In this document: positions 51,878-61,399 of the stretch, one piece after another
How positions within the stretch are numbered: position 1 is the stretch's first letter
How the letters are laid out: each line of letters starts with the position of its first letter
From: Niveispirillum sp.
GTDB taxonomy: Bacteria > Pseudomonadota > Alphaproteobacteria > Azospirillales > Azospirillaceae
Reading direction: 5' to 3'
Assembly (NCBI RefSeq): GCF_017996735.1
Contig: NZ_JAGOGJ010000011.1
Coordinates: 22,378-86,377, forward strand
DNA: 64,000 nt
Made by a program: the position numbers and the translations under genes
Notes under the pieces: generated by a model
Databases searched by the model: none
What the model saw: the letters and a program-made list of their open reading frames with translations, nothing else
What the model was told of the DNA's origin: nothing

Positions 51878-53194
51878 ATGATGAAGCGGGGGAACGTCGT
51901 GATGGTGGGGCTGGAGGGGCGCGTGGAGGGCCGTGACCATCCGCAGCGCGCGCAGTTGAATGACGAGTTGCACGCGCGGCCGCATATGCGCATCACGACA
52001 CCGGCCCGCCTGACCCATGTCGCCCATCTGACGGGTGAACTGGGCGCCGATCATGCCCACCTGCTGGACCTGTGCCGCGCGGTCGGCCTGCCGCTGCCGG
52101 GCACGGAACTGCGGCAGGTGCAATTGCTGGTCGATGGCCGCACCGTGAAATGGGAACGGCACACGGAATTCACCGCCATCACCGTCGCCGATCTGGAGCC
52201 GGTGGAGACCGGGGACTGGTCCGCGCTGTCGCCGCGTCTGGCCGACTGGCTGGCGCGCCTGCCCGGCCTGCGGCTGGTGGCCTGCCATCTGCGCCTGGAA
52301 CCCGATGCCGAACCGCGCCACAGCCCTGAAAGCCTGTCCGCCATCTTCCCGCGCGGGGAGGTGCTGGGCAGCGAGGTGGCGGGCGGCGAGGCCCTGGTCT
52401 GGACCGATTTCCGTCTCTGCCCCGACGGGTTCACCCGCATCCTGGTCCGCGACATCGGCCTGTCGCCCAGCCATGCCGGCCGCGTGGCGCAGCGCCTGCT
52501 GGAAATCGAAACCTATCGCATGACGGCCCTGCTGGGCCTGCCGCTGGCGCGCGATGCGGGGCCGGAACTGGCCAGCCTGGAACAGCGGCTGGAAAGCATC
52601 GTTGCCCGCACCGCGACGGCCCATGACATGGCGGAGGAACATGGCCTGCTGGACGCCCTGACCCGGTTGGCGACAGAGGCGGAAACGCTGTCTGTACGCT
52701 GCCGTTACCGGTTCGGCGCGACCATGGCCTATGCGGAACTGGTGGAACGGCGGGTGGAGGAATTGCGGGAGGAACGGATACCGGGGCTGCAGCGCCTTGG
52801 CGTCTTCCTGGAACGCCGGTTCCGTCCCGCCGTGCGCACCTGCGAGGCGGTGGCCCGGCGTCAGGCAGAACTGGCCGCCGGTATCAGCCGCGCCAGTTCC
52901 CTGTTGCGCACCCGCGTCGATGTGCAGCGGGCCGAGCAGAATGCCGAAATCCTGAAAAGCCTGGAACACCGCGCCCGCACCCAGTTGCGCATTCAAGAGG
53001 CGGTGGAAGGCCTGTCGGTCTTCGCCATCACCTACTACCTGCTGGGTCTGGTGAAATATGTGGTGGAGGGGCTGCCGGCAATTCCGGGACTGCCGCCGAA
53101 ATCGCTGCTGACCGGCATCGCCGTACCCACCATCCTGGCCGCCGTGTGGGTGGGCATCCGCCGGCTGCGCCGGGCCGTGTCGGCGCGGGAGTGA
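51878..53194 (+). CDS. DUF3422 family membrane protein
   Basis: 438 aa. The opening HPQRAQLNDELHARPHMRIT is the family signature. A soluble N-terminal domain to about 220 is followed by long helices (EQRLESIVARTATAHDMAEE and later EQNAEILKSLEHRARTQLRI). Two C-terminal membrane segments follow (SVFAITYYLLGLVKYVVEGL, LTGIAVPTILAAVWVGI). The general shape resembles the CorA-type layout of a cytoplasmic domain, a long helix and two terminal membrane helices, but the GMN motif is absent. Function unknown. Convergent with ribF, 3 bases apart. Confidence 0.88.
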   Translation: MMKRGNVVMVGLEGRVEGRDHPQRAQLNDELHARPHMRITTPARLTHVAHLTGELGADHAHLLDLCRAVGLPLPGTELRQVQLLVDGRTVKWERHTEFTAITVADLEPVETGDWSALSPRLADWLARLPGLRLVACHLRLEPDAEPRHSPESLSAIFPRGEVLGSEVAGGEALVWTDFRLCPDGFTRILVRDIGLSPSHAGRVAQRLLEIETYRMTALLGLPLARDAGPELASLEQRLESIVARTATAHDMAEEHGLLDALTRLATEAETLSVRCRYRFGATMAYAELVERRVEELREERIPGLQRLGVFLERRFRPAVRTCEAVARRQAELAAGISRASSLLRTRVDVQRAEQNAEILKSLEHRARTQLRIQEAVEGLSVFAITYYLLGLVKYVVEGLPAIPGLPPKSLLTGIAVPTILAAVWVGIRRLRRAVSARE

Positions 53195-53197
53195 CCG

Positions 53198-54136
53198 TTA
53201 CCCGGCCAGCAGTTCCCGTGCCCTTGCGCTGTCGGCCACGATCTGATCCTTCAGCGCCTGGAAACTCTCGAACTTGATTTCCGGTCGGATGAAGTGGCAG
53301 AGGCGCACACGCAGGTGCTTGCCATAGAGGTCGCCGTCGAAATCGAACAGGTGGGTTTCCAGCCGCTCTGTCACGCCGCCCACCGTGGGGCGGCGGCCGA
53401 TATTGGCAACACCCTTGTGCCAGACGGTGCGTGACCCTTCATCCACACCGGCCATGACCGCATAGACGCCCAGGCGCGGGCGCTGATACACGCCCAGTTC
53501 GATATTGGCGGTGGGAAAGCCGATGGTGCGGCCGCGCTTGTCGCCATGGTCGACCCGGCCCTCGATCTCCCAGTCATGGCCCAGGATGGATGCCGCCTCC
53601 CGCACCTCACCCGCTTCCAGCAGGCGGCGGACGCGGGTGGAGGAATAGGCGGTGGCGTCGGGGCCGGAAACGGGCCGCACCTCCGTCACCTGGAAGCCGA
53701 ACCGTTCACCGGCGGCACGCAGGAATTCCATGTCCCCGCCGCGCTTGTGCCCGAACACGAAATCGTAACCGGCGACGACATGCGACGCGGCCAGACCATC
53801 GACCAGAATCTGGCGGACAAATTCCTCGGCCGTCAGCCGGGAGAAATCCTCGTCGAACCGCACCTCGAACAGGGCGTCGATGCCCAGCGCCTCCACCAGC
53901 CGCGCCTTGATGCGCCAGGGGGTAAGGCGGAAGGGGGTGTCGTCGGGACGGAACAGACTGCGCGGATGCGGTTCGAAGGTCAGGACGGCGGCGGGCACGC
54001 CCAGGCGGCGGGCCGCATCCTTCGCGGTTTCGATCACGGCGCGGTGGCCCTGATGCACGCCGTCGAAATTGCCCAGCGCCACGGCGCAGCCGCGGATGGC
54101 GGCCGGAAGGTCGGTGGTGTGGCGATAAATGAGCAT
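53198..54136 (-). CDS. ribF: Bifunctional riboflavin kinase / FAD synthetase
   Basis: 312 aa from the ATG at 54136. The N-terminal nucleotidyltransferase domain has GNFDGVHQGH (residues 22-31), AYDFVFGHKRGGDMEFL-like HxGH partner motifs, and YSSTRVRRLLEAGEV. The C-terminal riboflavin kinase domain (about 180-310) has VDHGDKRGRTIGFPTANIEL and the catalytic Glu in ERLETHLFDFDGDLYGK. It makes FMN and FAD. No FMN riboswitch is seen. Confidence 0.96.
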   Translation of the reverse strand: MLIYRHTTDLPAAIRGCAVALGNFDGVHQGHRAVIETAKDAARRLGVPAAVLTFEPHPRSLFRPDDTPFRLTPWRIKARLVEALGIDALFEVRFDEDFSRLTAEEFVRQILVDGLAASHVVAGYDFVFGHKRGGDMEFLRAAGERFGFQVTEVRPVSGPDATAYSSTRVRRLLEAGEVREAASILGHDWEIEGRVDHGDKRGRTIGFPTANIELGVYQRPRLGVYAVMAGVDEGSRTVWHKGVANIGRRPTVGGVTERLETHLFDFDGDLYGKHLRVRLCHFIRPEIKFESFQALKDQIVADSARARELLAG

Positions 54137-54221
54137 GGCGCCGCAGGATGGTTGCGAATTCTGCCATGGGTATAGTCGGAAGCGGGGATGGCGGTCCAGT
54201 CCCGCCATCCCCGCTGTCCGG

Positions 54222-55409
54222 TCAATGCAGCGGCGCCGCCATCACAGGCCGCGCAGCGGCCGTACCCCGGTCCAGTACCCGGCTGAGCAGGGCCACGGCC
54301 AGACCGGCCAGCGTCACCAGCGCCGCGACCCAGGTCACCGCGCCGAGGCCCGGTCCCTGATCGATGGTCAGGCCCCCGACCCAGGCGCCCAGCGCATTGC
54401 CCAGGTTGAAGGCGGCGATGTTCAGGCTGCTGGCCAGCCCCTGCCCCGCCCCTTCGGCCTTCTCCAGCACGCGCATCTGCAACGGCGCCACGGTGGCGAA
54501 GGCCGCAATGCCCATCACGCCGACGAACAGGATGGCCGCCATCTTGTGCTGCAGGGCGAAGGTCATCACCCCTTCCACCAGGGCCAGCGCGATCAGCGAG
54601 CCCAGCAGCGTCGGCATCAGCCTCTTATCCGCCAGCTTGCCGCCCAGCAGATTGCCGATGGCCAGCCCGCCGCCGAAGACCAGCAGGATGGGCGACACGG
54701 CGGCATCAGAAAAGCCCGTGATGCGGGTCAGCAGGGGCTGGATATAGGTGAAGACCGCGAACACCCCGGCAAAGCCCAGCGCCGTCATCAACAGACCCAA
54801 CCAGACCTGCGGCTTGGCCAGCACGGTCAGTTCCTGGCGCAGGGACAGGGGCTGCGGCGCCGTCCGGTCCGCCGGCACAAAGACGGCCAGCACCAGCGTG
54901 GCGGCCACGCCGATCAGGGCCACGGCCCAGAAGGTGGACCGCCAGCCGAAATGCAGGCCCAGCCAGGCCCCAAATGGCACACCCAGCAAGGTCGCCATGG
55001 TCAGGCCCGTGAACATGATGGCGATGGCGGACGCCTTGCGATCCGGCGCCACCAGACCGGTGGCCACGATCGACCCGACACCGAAGAAAGTGCCATGGGC
55101 CAGCGAGGTGATGACCCGTGCCACCATCAGGGAGGCATAGTCGGGAGCCAGCGCGCAGGCGATGTTGCCGATGGTGAAGACCACCATCAGGGCCACCAGC
55201 AGCGTCTTGCGCGGCAGCCGGCCCGTCATCAGGGTCAGCAGCGGCGCACCGGCGAACACGCCCAGGGCATAGCCGGAGATGAGAAGCCCGGCCGTGGAGA
55301 CCGAGATGCCGAGGTCGGCGGAGACCTGCAACAGCAGGCCCATGATGACGAATTCCGTCGTGCCGATGCCGAAGGCACCGGCCGTCAGGGCGAATAATCC
55401 GATTGGCAT
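54222..55409 (-). CDS. MFS efflux transporter (AraJ/YdhP-type, DHA1)
   Basis: 395 aa from the ATG at 55409, 12 membrane segments. The N-terminal motif ALTAGAFGIGTTEFVIMGLL is typical of the DHA1 branch with AraJ and YdhP. The loop 2-3 signature is relaxed (LMTGRLPRKTLLV), and motif C-like glycines occur in TGLTMATLLGVPFGAWLG. Proton-driven export of sugars or small drugs is likely; the substrate is unknown. The gene is divergent from a LysR regulator, which probably controls it. Confidence 0.9.
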   Translation of the reverse strand: MPIGLFALTAGAFGIGTTEFVIMGLLLQVSADLGISVSTAGLLISGYALGVFAGAPLLTLMTGRLPRKTLLVALMVVFTIGNIACALAPDYASLMVARVITSLAHGTFFGVGSIVATGLVAPDRKASAIAIMFTGLTMATLLGVPFGAWLGLHFGWRSTFWAVALIGVAATLVLAVFVPADRTAPQPLSLRQELTVLAKPQVWLGLLMTALGFAGVFAVFTYIQPLLTRITGFSDAAVSPILLVFGGGLAIGNLLGGKLADKRLMPTLLGSLIALALVEGVMTFALQHKMAAILFVGVMGIAAFATVAPLQMRVLEKAEGAGQGLASSLNIAAFNLGNALGAWVGGLTIDQGPGLGAVTWVAALVTLAGLAVALLSRVLDRGTAAARPVMAAPLH

Positions 55410-55496
55410 GATGGAGTTCCGAGGAAAGCGGATGACATGACCCGAAGGATGGACCGGCCCGCATCCGTGAACTAGACTGCCCATCGGAACATGATT

Positions 55497-55513
55497 TGTG
55501 AGTTCAAGTCACA
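55497..55513. promoter_or_regulatory. Dyad at the LysR gene start
   Basis: TGTGA-N7-TCACA overlaps the possible start codons (GTG 55498, ATG 55513) of the LysR gene and lies about 90 bases from the MFS start. A dyad here could serve autoregulation of the divergent pair. Confidence 0.35.
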
Positions 55514-56418
55514 TGTCGCGACTGGAGATCAACCGCGCAGGCGAAATGGAGGTGTTTGTCCGCGTCGTGGAGGCGGGCAATTTCTCCGGTGCGGCCCGCG
55601 CCTTGAACATGACGCCGTCGGCGGTCAGCAAGCTGGTAGCCCGGATGGAGGCGCGGCTGGGTGCCCGCCTGCTGAACCGCACCACACGGCTGCTGCGCCT
55701 GACGCCGGAGGGCGATCTGTTCCATGAACGCTGCCGCCGGATCCTGGCCGACATGGCGGAGGCGGAGCAGGAGGTGGCAGCCGGTTCCGTGCCGCGCGGA
55801 CCGGTGCGCATCAACAGTTCGGTGCCGTTCGGCATGCTGTACCTGCTGCCGCTCGTGCCGAAACTGGCCGCCCTTTATCCGGAAATCCTGCTGGACATCA
55901 CGCTGACCGACATGGTGGTCGACCTGCTGCAGGAACGCGCCGACATCGCCATCCGCATCGGGCCGCTGAAGGGCGCCAACCTGATGGCGCGCAAGCTGGG
56001 CGAAAGCGCGGTGGCCGTGGTCGCCTCGCCCGACTATCTGGCCCGCCACGGCACACCACAAAGCCCCGACGATCTGGCCCATCACAACATGATGGCCTTT
56101 GGCTTCGTGCGCAGCGTCGGCCCCTGGCCGTTCCGCCTGCCCGATGGCAGCCGGATCGAGGTGCCGGTGCGCGGCAATATCCGGCTGGGCGATGGCGAAA
56201 GCATGCGGCACATGGCACTGGCCGGCCATGGGCTGACGCGCCACGCCCTGTTCCATGTACGGGCCGACATTGCGGCCGGCCGGCTGGTGCCCGTGCTGGA
56301 GGAATATTCGACGGGGGAGACGGAGGTGGTGCATGCCGTCTTCCAGGGCGGCCCCGTCATGCCGCCCCGCATCCGCGCCGTGATCGACTTCCTGGCGCGG
56401 GAGATCAGGCTGAGCTGA
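55498..56418 (+). CDS. LysR-family transcriptional regulator
   Basis: 306 aa from the GTG at 55498 (GGAAC about 9 bases upstream); an ATG at 55513 would remove five residues. Winged helix-turn-helix: EMEVFVRVVEAGNFSGAARA, then NMTPSAVSKLVARMEARLGA and RLLNRTTRLLRLTPEG. The effector domain starts about residue 95 (VRINSSVPFGMLYLLPLVPK). This CrgA/YafC-like subgroup often regulates an adjacent MFS transporter, as the arrangement here suggests. Confidence 0.92.
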   Translation: MSSSHMSRLEINRAGEMEVFVRVVEAGNFSGAARALNMTPSAVSKLVARMEARLGARLLNRTTRLLRLTPEGDLFHERCRRILADMAEAEQEVAAGSVPRGPVRINSSVPFGMLYLLPLVPKLAALYPEILLDITLTDMVVDLLQERADIAIRIGPLKGANLMARKLGESAVAVVASPDYLARHGTPQSPDDLAHHNMMAFGFVRSVGPWPFRLPDGSRIEVPVRGNIRLGDGESMRHMALAGHGLTRHALFHVRADIAAGRLVPVLEEYSTGETEVVHAVFQGGPVMPPRIRAVIDFLAREIRLS

Positions 56419-56424
56419 CCGGGG

Positions 56425-56889
56425 TCAGCCCGGCCGGCCCGGCACCATCACCATCGCCTCTCCATCGATGACCACGCGGTCACCCACGGTGCAGATGGTG
56501 GACAGCATGGCCCGGCGCTTTTCCGGGATCAGACCGGTGACGGTGACGGTGGTGGTCACCGTCTCCCCGATGCGCACCGGCGACCGGAAACGCAGATTCT
56601 GCGACATGTAGATACAGCCCGGCCCCGGCAGGCGTGTACCCAGAACCGTGGTGATGAAGCAGGCCGACAGCATACCATGCGCGATGCGCCCGCCGAACGG
56701 CGTGGCCCTGGCATAATCCTCATTGAGATGCATGGGATTGGTATCGCCGGAAATGCCGGCGAACATCACGATGTCCGTCTCCGTGATGGTGCGGGCATAA
56801 ATGCCCTTCATCCCTTCAAACAGATCCTCGAAATAAAAACCGGTCAGGTCGGCAGGATCCAGGCCGGTACGGCGTGCGAGATTATCCAT
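56425..56889 (-). CDS. MaoC-family (R)-specific enoyl-CoA hydratase
   Basis: 154 aa single hot-dog fold. The hydratase-2 motif is clear: FAGISGDTNPMHLNEDYARA with the catalytic Asp and His, then FGGRIAHGMLSACFITTVLG. It resembles PhaJ, which takes enoyl-CoA from beta-oxidation to (R)-3-hydroxyacyl-CoA for polyhydroxyalkanoate. No pha gene is adjacent, so the pathway is an inference. Monocistronic, convergent with the LysR gene 6 bases away. Confidence 0.88.
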   Translation of the reverse strand: MDNLARRTGLDPADLTGFYFEDLFEGMKGIYARTITETDIVMFAGISGDTNPMHLNEDYARATPFGGRIAHGMLSACFITTVLGTRLPGPGCIYMSQNLRFRSPVRIGETVTTTVTVTGLIPEKRRAMLSTICTVGDRVVIDGEAMVMVPGRPG

Positions 56890-56991
56890 CGTGAGAATGC
56901 TCCCAGGCTTGGCGCGCGGGGCCGCTGCCCCTTACAGTGCCGGGGGCAACCATAGGCCGGGCCGGGCGATCCGGTCAAACCGGCGAAAAGC

Positions 56992-57987
56992 ATGAGAGAC
57001 GGCATGGACGGGTCCATGGGGGGCGTGACGGACAAGGTGGGGCACTGGTCGCACACGATGCTGGACCTGCCCGACGGCACCCGCTTGCGCCTGTCACGCT
57101 GGCAACCGCCGGTCGCCCCCGCCCCGGGCGCACCCGCCATGCTGGTCCTGCCGGGACGGGCGGCGCAGGTGGAACGGTACAGCGAACTGGCCGTGGACCT
57201 GACGGCGCGCGGCATGCATGTGCTGTCCATGGACTGGCGCGGCCAGGGCGGATCGTCACGGCTGCTGCCCGATCCGATGGTCGGCCATGCCGTCGATTTC
57301 GACCTGTACCTGGACGATCTGGATGCGGCCCTGGCCCATTGGCAGGGGCAGGTCACCGGGCCATTCCTGGCGCTGGGCCATTCCATGGGTGGGCATATCC
57401 TGCTGCGTTACGTCGCAGAGCGGCCACACCCGTTCGCCGGTGTCATCGCCTGTGCCCCCATGCTGGGCATCAATACCGCCCCCATGCCGGAATGGCTGGC
57501 GGTAAGGCTGGCACGGACGGCCGTCAAGGGTGGGCAGGCCGCCTTGTACGCGCCTTTACAGGGACCCCGCTGGGCCCGCGCCCCCCTGCCCTTCCGCGGC
57601 AACCGGTTGACCACCGATCCCCGCCGCTTCGCCCTGATGCAGGAAGTGATGGAACGGGACCCGTCGGTGGCGCTGGGCGGGGCCAGTTGGGGCTGGCTCG
57701 ACGGGGCCTTCACCTCCATCCGGCATTTTTTCGAGAAGGACCGGCTGGAGGATGTGCAGGTTCCCGTGCTGATCCTGTCCGCCCGCGCCGACCGGATCGT
57801 GCGGGCGGACAGCCATGATCTGGCGGCACGGCGCCTGCCCGATTGCACCCTGGTGCCGTTTGCGCAGGGCGAACATGAGCTGCTGATTGAAACCGATGCC
57901 GTGCGCGACAAGGTGCTGGCCGCCATTGACAGCTTCCTGGCCCGGAAAATCGGCCTTGCAACAGGGCAGGGAAATCTTAAGGGTTAA
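56992..57987 (+). CDS. Alpha/beta hydrolase (monoacylglycerol lipase / lysophospholipase-like)
   Basis: 331 aa; ATG at 56992, with 57004 also possible. The alpha/beta-hydrolase fold has GHSMGGHILLRYV (nucleophile Ser about 129), the acid in LILSARADRIV and the His in GEHELLIETDAV. The sequence ARGMHVLSMDWRGQGGS fits the PldB/monoglyceride lipase group, which uses lysophospholipids or monoacylglycerols. No signal peptide, so cytoplasmic or membrane-associated. A short dyad AAGGG-N5-CCCTT overlaps the stop codon. Confidence 0.85.
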   Translation: MRDGMDGSMGGVTDKVGHWSHTMLDLPDGTRLRLSRWQPPVAPAPGAPAMLVLPGRAAQVERYSELAVDLTARGMHVLSMDWRGQGGSSRLLPDPMVGHAVDFDLYLDDLDAALAHWQGQVTGPFLALGHSMGGHILLRYVAERPHPFAGVIACAPMLGINTAPMPEWLAVRLARTAVKGGQAALYAPLQGPRWARAPLPFRGNRLTTDPRRFALMQEVMERDPSVALGGASWGWLDGAFTSIRHFFEKDRLEDVQVPVLILSARADRIVRADSHDLAARRLPDCTLVPFAQGEHELLIETDAVRDKVLAAIDSFLARKIGLATGQGNLKG

Positions 57988-58041
57988 TCCCTTATTCCGC
58001 CCCCTTTCCCGCCGCCGCCCGACACCCAGCAAGAACAGGCC

Positions 58042-59727
58042 ATGGATATCAGCCGTCTCAGCATTTCCGCCCGGATTCTGGCCATCATCGGCCTGTTGGG
58101 CGCCCTGACCGTCGCCGTGGGGCTTTTTGCCTCCACCCGGCTGGTGGACACGGACGCCCAATATTCCCGTCTTATGAACGGTCACCAGACGGCGGCGCTG
58201 GAGGCGGTGCGGGCCGTCCGGGAACTGACGGCGGTCAGCCGGCAGAGCTACAAGCTGCTGTCCATGCCCGATGAAAAGCGCATCCAGGAAGCGCATGACC
58301 GGGGTATCCGCAATTTCGGGCAGGCATCGGGCTATCTGGACCAGACAAAGGCGGCCGCCCCCCGTTACGCGGCGCGCATCGCGGAAATCCAGCAGGACCT
58401 GCTGGCCAGCCAGGACATTTTCAAGGAAATCGCGCCACTGGTCCGGGCGGGGAAGCCGGCCGAGGCCCTGGCACTGGTGTCCAGCCGCTTTGATCCGGCC
58501 ATGGACGGTCTGCGCGACAAGGCCCTGAAAGTGTCGGACGAACTGCGCGAAGCGGTGAAGGCGGAGTCGGCTGCCGCCACGGCAGACGCCGAACGATCGC
58601 GCAGTCTGGTGTTGATCTCGGTGGCGGTGGGCATCGCTGTGGTGGGGGGCTTGGCCTTCTACATCTCCACCTACACGATCGCACGGCCGGTGGAGGCCGT
58701 GACGGGGGCCATGGCCCGTGTGGCGGGCGGGGACCTGTCCGTCGCGGTTCCAGGCCTGGGCCGGCATGACGAGATCGGACGGCTGGCCACGGCGCTGCAG
58801 ACCTTCAAGGCCAACGCCGTGGAGGCGGAGCGGCTGGCCGAGGATGTGAAGCGCGCCGATGCCAGGGCCGAAACGGAACGCCGTCAGGCCATGATGGCGC
58901 TGGCCGACAGTTTCGAGGCCGGGGTGATGGGTATCGTGGACCGCGTTGCATCGGCCGCCACCCATGTGAACGACAGCGCCGGGTCGCTGTCCGCATCGGC
59001 AGAAGAAGCCCGGGGCCGGACCGGAATCGTCTCCGCCGCCACCGACCAGACCAGCGCCAATGTCCAGACCGTCGCCGCTTCCGCGGAGGAGATGACGGCG
59101 TCCATCGGCGACATCACGCGGCAGGTCGGCACCTCGGCAGACATCGCACGCGCCGCCGCCGACCGGGCGACAGCCACCAACAACACCATCCAGGCCCTGG
59201 CCACCGAAGCCGAGGCCATTGGCGCCGTGGTCCGGCTGATCGCCGAAATCGCCAGCCAGACCAACCTACTGGCACTGAATGCCACCATTGAGGCGGCGCG
59301 GGCGGGCGAGGCCGGCAAGGGCTTCGCCGTGGTGGCGTCGGAAGTGAAGAACCTGGCCAGCCAGACGGCCAAGGCCACCGACGACATCACCGCGCGCATC
59401 AATGCCATCCAGCAGGCCACGGGCAGTGCCGTGTCCGCCACCATCGAAATCACCCGCACCATCGGGGAAATCAACGAGATCGCGGCCGAGATCGCCACCG
59501 CCGTGGAGCAGCAGGATGCGGCCACACGCGAAATCGCCCGTAACGTACAACAGGCCGCCACCGGCACGGCGGAGATCGCGGGCAATATCGACGCCGTGCG
59601 CGAAGCAGCAGAAAGCACCAGCGGCAGTGCCGCCGATCTTCTGGCATCGGCCGGGGATCTGTCGCGTGAGGCGGACGGATTGCGCCGGCAGGTCGAGGCA
59701 TTCATCGCCCAGGTGCGGGCAGGTTGA
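58042..59727 (+). CDS. Methyl-accepting chemotaxis protein
   Basis: 561 aa. First membrane helix at residues 10-32, a periplasmic four-helix sensor (33-188), second helix [20 protein letters not shown] (about 190-210), HAMP domain (212-265) and the MA signalling domain (about 290-555). The hairpin tip [20 protein letters not shown] then [20 protein letters not shown] is fully conserved, so it can dock CheA/CheW. No CheR-binding pentapeptide at the C-terminus. The ligand is unknown; a periplasmic solute-binding protein gene follows. Confidence 0.93.
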   Translation: MDISRLSISARILAIIGLLGALTVAVGLFASTRLVDTDAQYSRLMNGHQTAALEAVRAVRELTAVSRQSYKLLSMPDEKRIQEAHDRGIRNFGQASGYLDQTKAAAPRYAARIAEIQQDLLASQDIFKEIAPLVRAGKPAEALALVSSRFDPAMDGLRDKALKVSDELREAVKAESAAATADAERSRSLVLISVAVGIAVVGGLAFYISTYTIARPVEAVTGAMARVAGGDLSVAVPGLGRHDEIGRLATALQTFKANAVEAERLAEDVKRADARAETERRQAMMALADSFEAGVMGIVDRVASAATHVNDSAGSLSASAEEARGRTGIVSAATDQTSANVQTVAASAEEMTASIGDITRQVGTSADIARAAADRATATNNTIQALATEAEAIGAVVRLIAEIASQTNLLALNATIEAARAGEAGKGFAVVASEVKNLASQTAKATDDITARINAIQQATGSAVSATIEITRTIGEINEIAAEIATAVEQQDAATREIARNVQQAATGTAEIAGNIDAVREAAESTSGSAADLLASAGDLSREADGLRRQVEAFIAQVRAG

Positions 59728-59844
59728 AGATCAACATTCCATTCCGGCAATTCGGAAACCACGCTTATGGTCATACGGGGTAAGGTTGCCGGACCGGCAG
59801 GCGGCGCCTAGTTTCGGCACGAGTAACGATTATCGGGAGTGGTC

Positions 59845-60627
59845 ATGCGTCGGCTGCGATCTTTGATGGTCCTTTGCGGGGTGCTTCTGGCCCCCTTGGC
59901 CGCGCAAGCCGAGGAATGGTCCTTCACAACCCTGGAATGGCCGCCCTTTTCCGGTTCCCTGCCCGAGGGCGGGTCGATGACAACGGTCCTGCGCGCGGCT
60001 TTCGGCACGCAGGGCCATTCCATTCGCATCACCATCCTGCCCTGGAAACGCGCCGTGGCCGCGGCCATGCAGGTGGATGGCCCCCATGTCGGTTTCTTCA
60101 CGGCCACATCGACCGAATGCGCGGCGGCCGGCGGCATCCTGTCGGAAAAACCCATCGGGCACTTCCGCTACGCCCTGGCACAGCGCCAGGAACTGCCCGT
60201 GCGATGGAAGGCACCGACGGACCTGCACGGTTTGATGATCGGCGTTGTGGATGGTTATGATAACGGGCCGATCATCACCGATCTGCACCGTCAGGGGCGC
60301 ATCCGGCTGGACGTGGCCCCCACGGATGCCGCGAACCTGCGCAAGCTGCAGGCCGGCCGCACGGATGCGGCGGTGGTGGAGATCAGCCAGTTCGCCTTTT
60401 TGAAACCGGACCTGGAACGGACCGATATTGCGCAGGGCAAATCGGCCCTGAGCCTGAACGAGCGGCCATTGGGGCCGCCACAATCCCTGCATGCCTGCTT
60501 CAATGGCAGCCAGCGGGCCGCCCTGGCACGGTCCAGCCTGATCCGGGGCCTGGATCTGATCGACAGCGCGGCGGTGGCCCAACGCTATGTCGATCATCTG
60601 GGGCCGGACGGGGCCGTCTCCAACTGA
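59845..60627 (+). CDS. Periplasmic substrate-binding protein (SBP_bac_3-like)
   Basis: 260 aa from the ATG at 59845 with GGGAG 5 bases upstream. The signal peptide is RLRSLMVLCGVLLAPLAAQA. The mature part has the FTTLEWPPFSGSLPEGGSMT opening typical of family 3 polar amino acid binding proteins, and LPWKRAVAAAMQVDG and DGYDNGPIITDLHRQGR later. No permease or ATPase genes are adjacent. It may instead present a ligand to the preceding chemoreceptor (inference). Confidence 0.8.
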   Translation: MRRLRSLMVLCGVLLAPLAAQAEEWSFTTLEWPPFSGSLPEGGSMTTVLRAAFGTQGHSIRITILPWKRAVAAAMQVDGPHVGFFTATSTECAAAGGILSEKPIGHFRYALAQRQELPVRWKAPTDLHGLMIGVVDGYDNGPIITDLHRQGRIRLDVAPTDAANLRKLQAGRTDAAVVEISQFAFLKPDLERTDIAQGKSALSLNERPLGPPQSLHACFNGSQRAALARSSLIRGLDLIDSAAVAQRYVDHLGPDGAVSN

Positions 60628-60652
60628 CCCCGTCCGTCGCGGTAGCAGCCCC

Positions 60653-61399
60653 TTACAACACCGTCAGCATGCTGGCCACCAGCGGGTGACGCACGATGTC
60701 AGCATCGGCCAGACGCACGATGGCGATGCCCTCCACCGCCTCCAGACGGCGGGCAATGTCGGAAAGGCCCGACACGCCGGGCAGCAGATCCGACTGATCC
60801 GGGTCACCCGTCAGCACCATGGTGGAATGCCAGCCCAGGCGGGTCAGCAGCATCTTGATCTGGGCATAGGTACAGTTCTGCGCCTCGTCGATGACCACGA
60901 AGGCATTGTTCAGGGTCCGGCCGCGCATATAGCCGACCGGCGCTATCTCGATCGACCCGTCGGCCATCATGGCCTTCAGCCGTTTGGACCCCAGTCGGTC
61001 CGACAGCGCGTCATAGAGGGGGCGCAGGAACGGCGCCATCTTCTCATTCATGTCACCGGGCAGATAACCGATGCTTTCCCCCGCCTCGATGGCGGGACGG
61101 GACAGGACGATGCGATCCACCTCCCCCTTTTCCAGCGCCGTTACGGCGGACGAGATGGCCAGATAGGTCTTGCCCGTACCCGCGGGCCCCAGCGCCAGGG
61201 TCAGGTTATGCTCCTTGATCGCCTGCATCAGCAGCGCTTGGCCGGCGCTCATCGGCTTGACGGTGCGGACATAGGACTGCTCCCGCCGTTCCTCACCGCC
61301 GGTGCCCAGCGGGTCCCAACCCGTGGATTGGCGGGGGAAAAGCGGCTGAACCTTGTTGTCGCTGCTGCTGGACGCGGGCTTGGACTGGCGCTTGGCCAT
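60653..61399 (-). CDS. phoH: PhoH-family ATPase
   Basis: 248 aa from the ATG at 61399 (GAGGAG about 7 bases upstream); the longer frame to 61645 runs through a terminator and is rejected. A basic, disordered N-terminus (1-40) precedes a P-loop ATPase: LALGPAGTGKTYLAISSAV (Walker A at 71-78), RIVLSRPAIEAGESIGYLPG, FVVIDEAQNCTYAQIKMLLT (Walker B near 168) and MVLTGDPDQSDL. It resembles E. coli PhoH more than the YbeZ form. Role is thought to be in RNA metabolism or phosphate response; not proven. Confidence 0.9.
   Translation of the reverse strand: MAKRQSKPASSSSDNKVQPLFPRQSTGWDPLGTGGEERREQSYVRTVKPMSAGQALLMQAIKEHNLTLALGPAGTGKTYLAISSAVTALEKGEVDRIVLSRPAIEAGESIGYLPGDMNEKMAPFLRPLYDALSDRLGSKRLKAMMADGSIEIAPVGYMRGRTLNNAFVVIDEAQNCTYAQIKMLLTRLGWHSTMVLTGDPDQSDLLPGVSGLSDIARRLEAVEGIAIVRLADADIVRHPLVASMLTVL

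Noticed and set aside
54137..54221. FMN riboswitch upstream of ribF
   Set aside because: The 85-base gap lacks the RFN conserved blocks and is too short.
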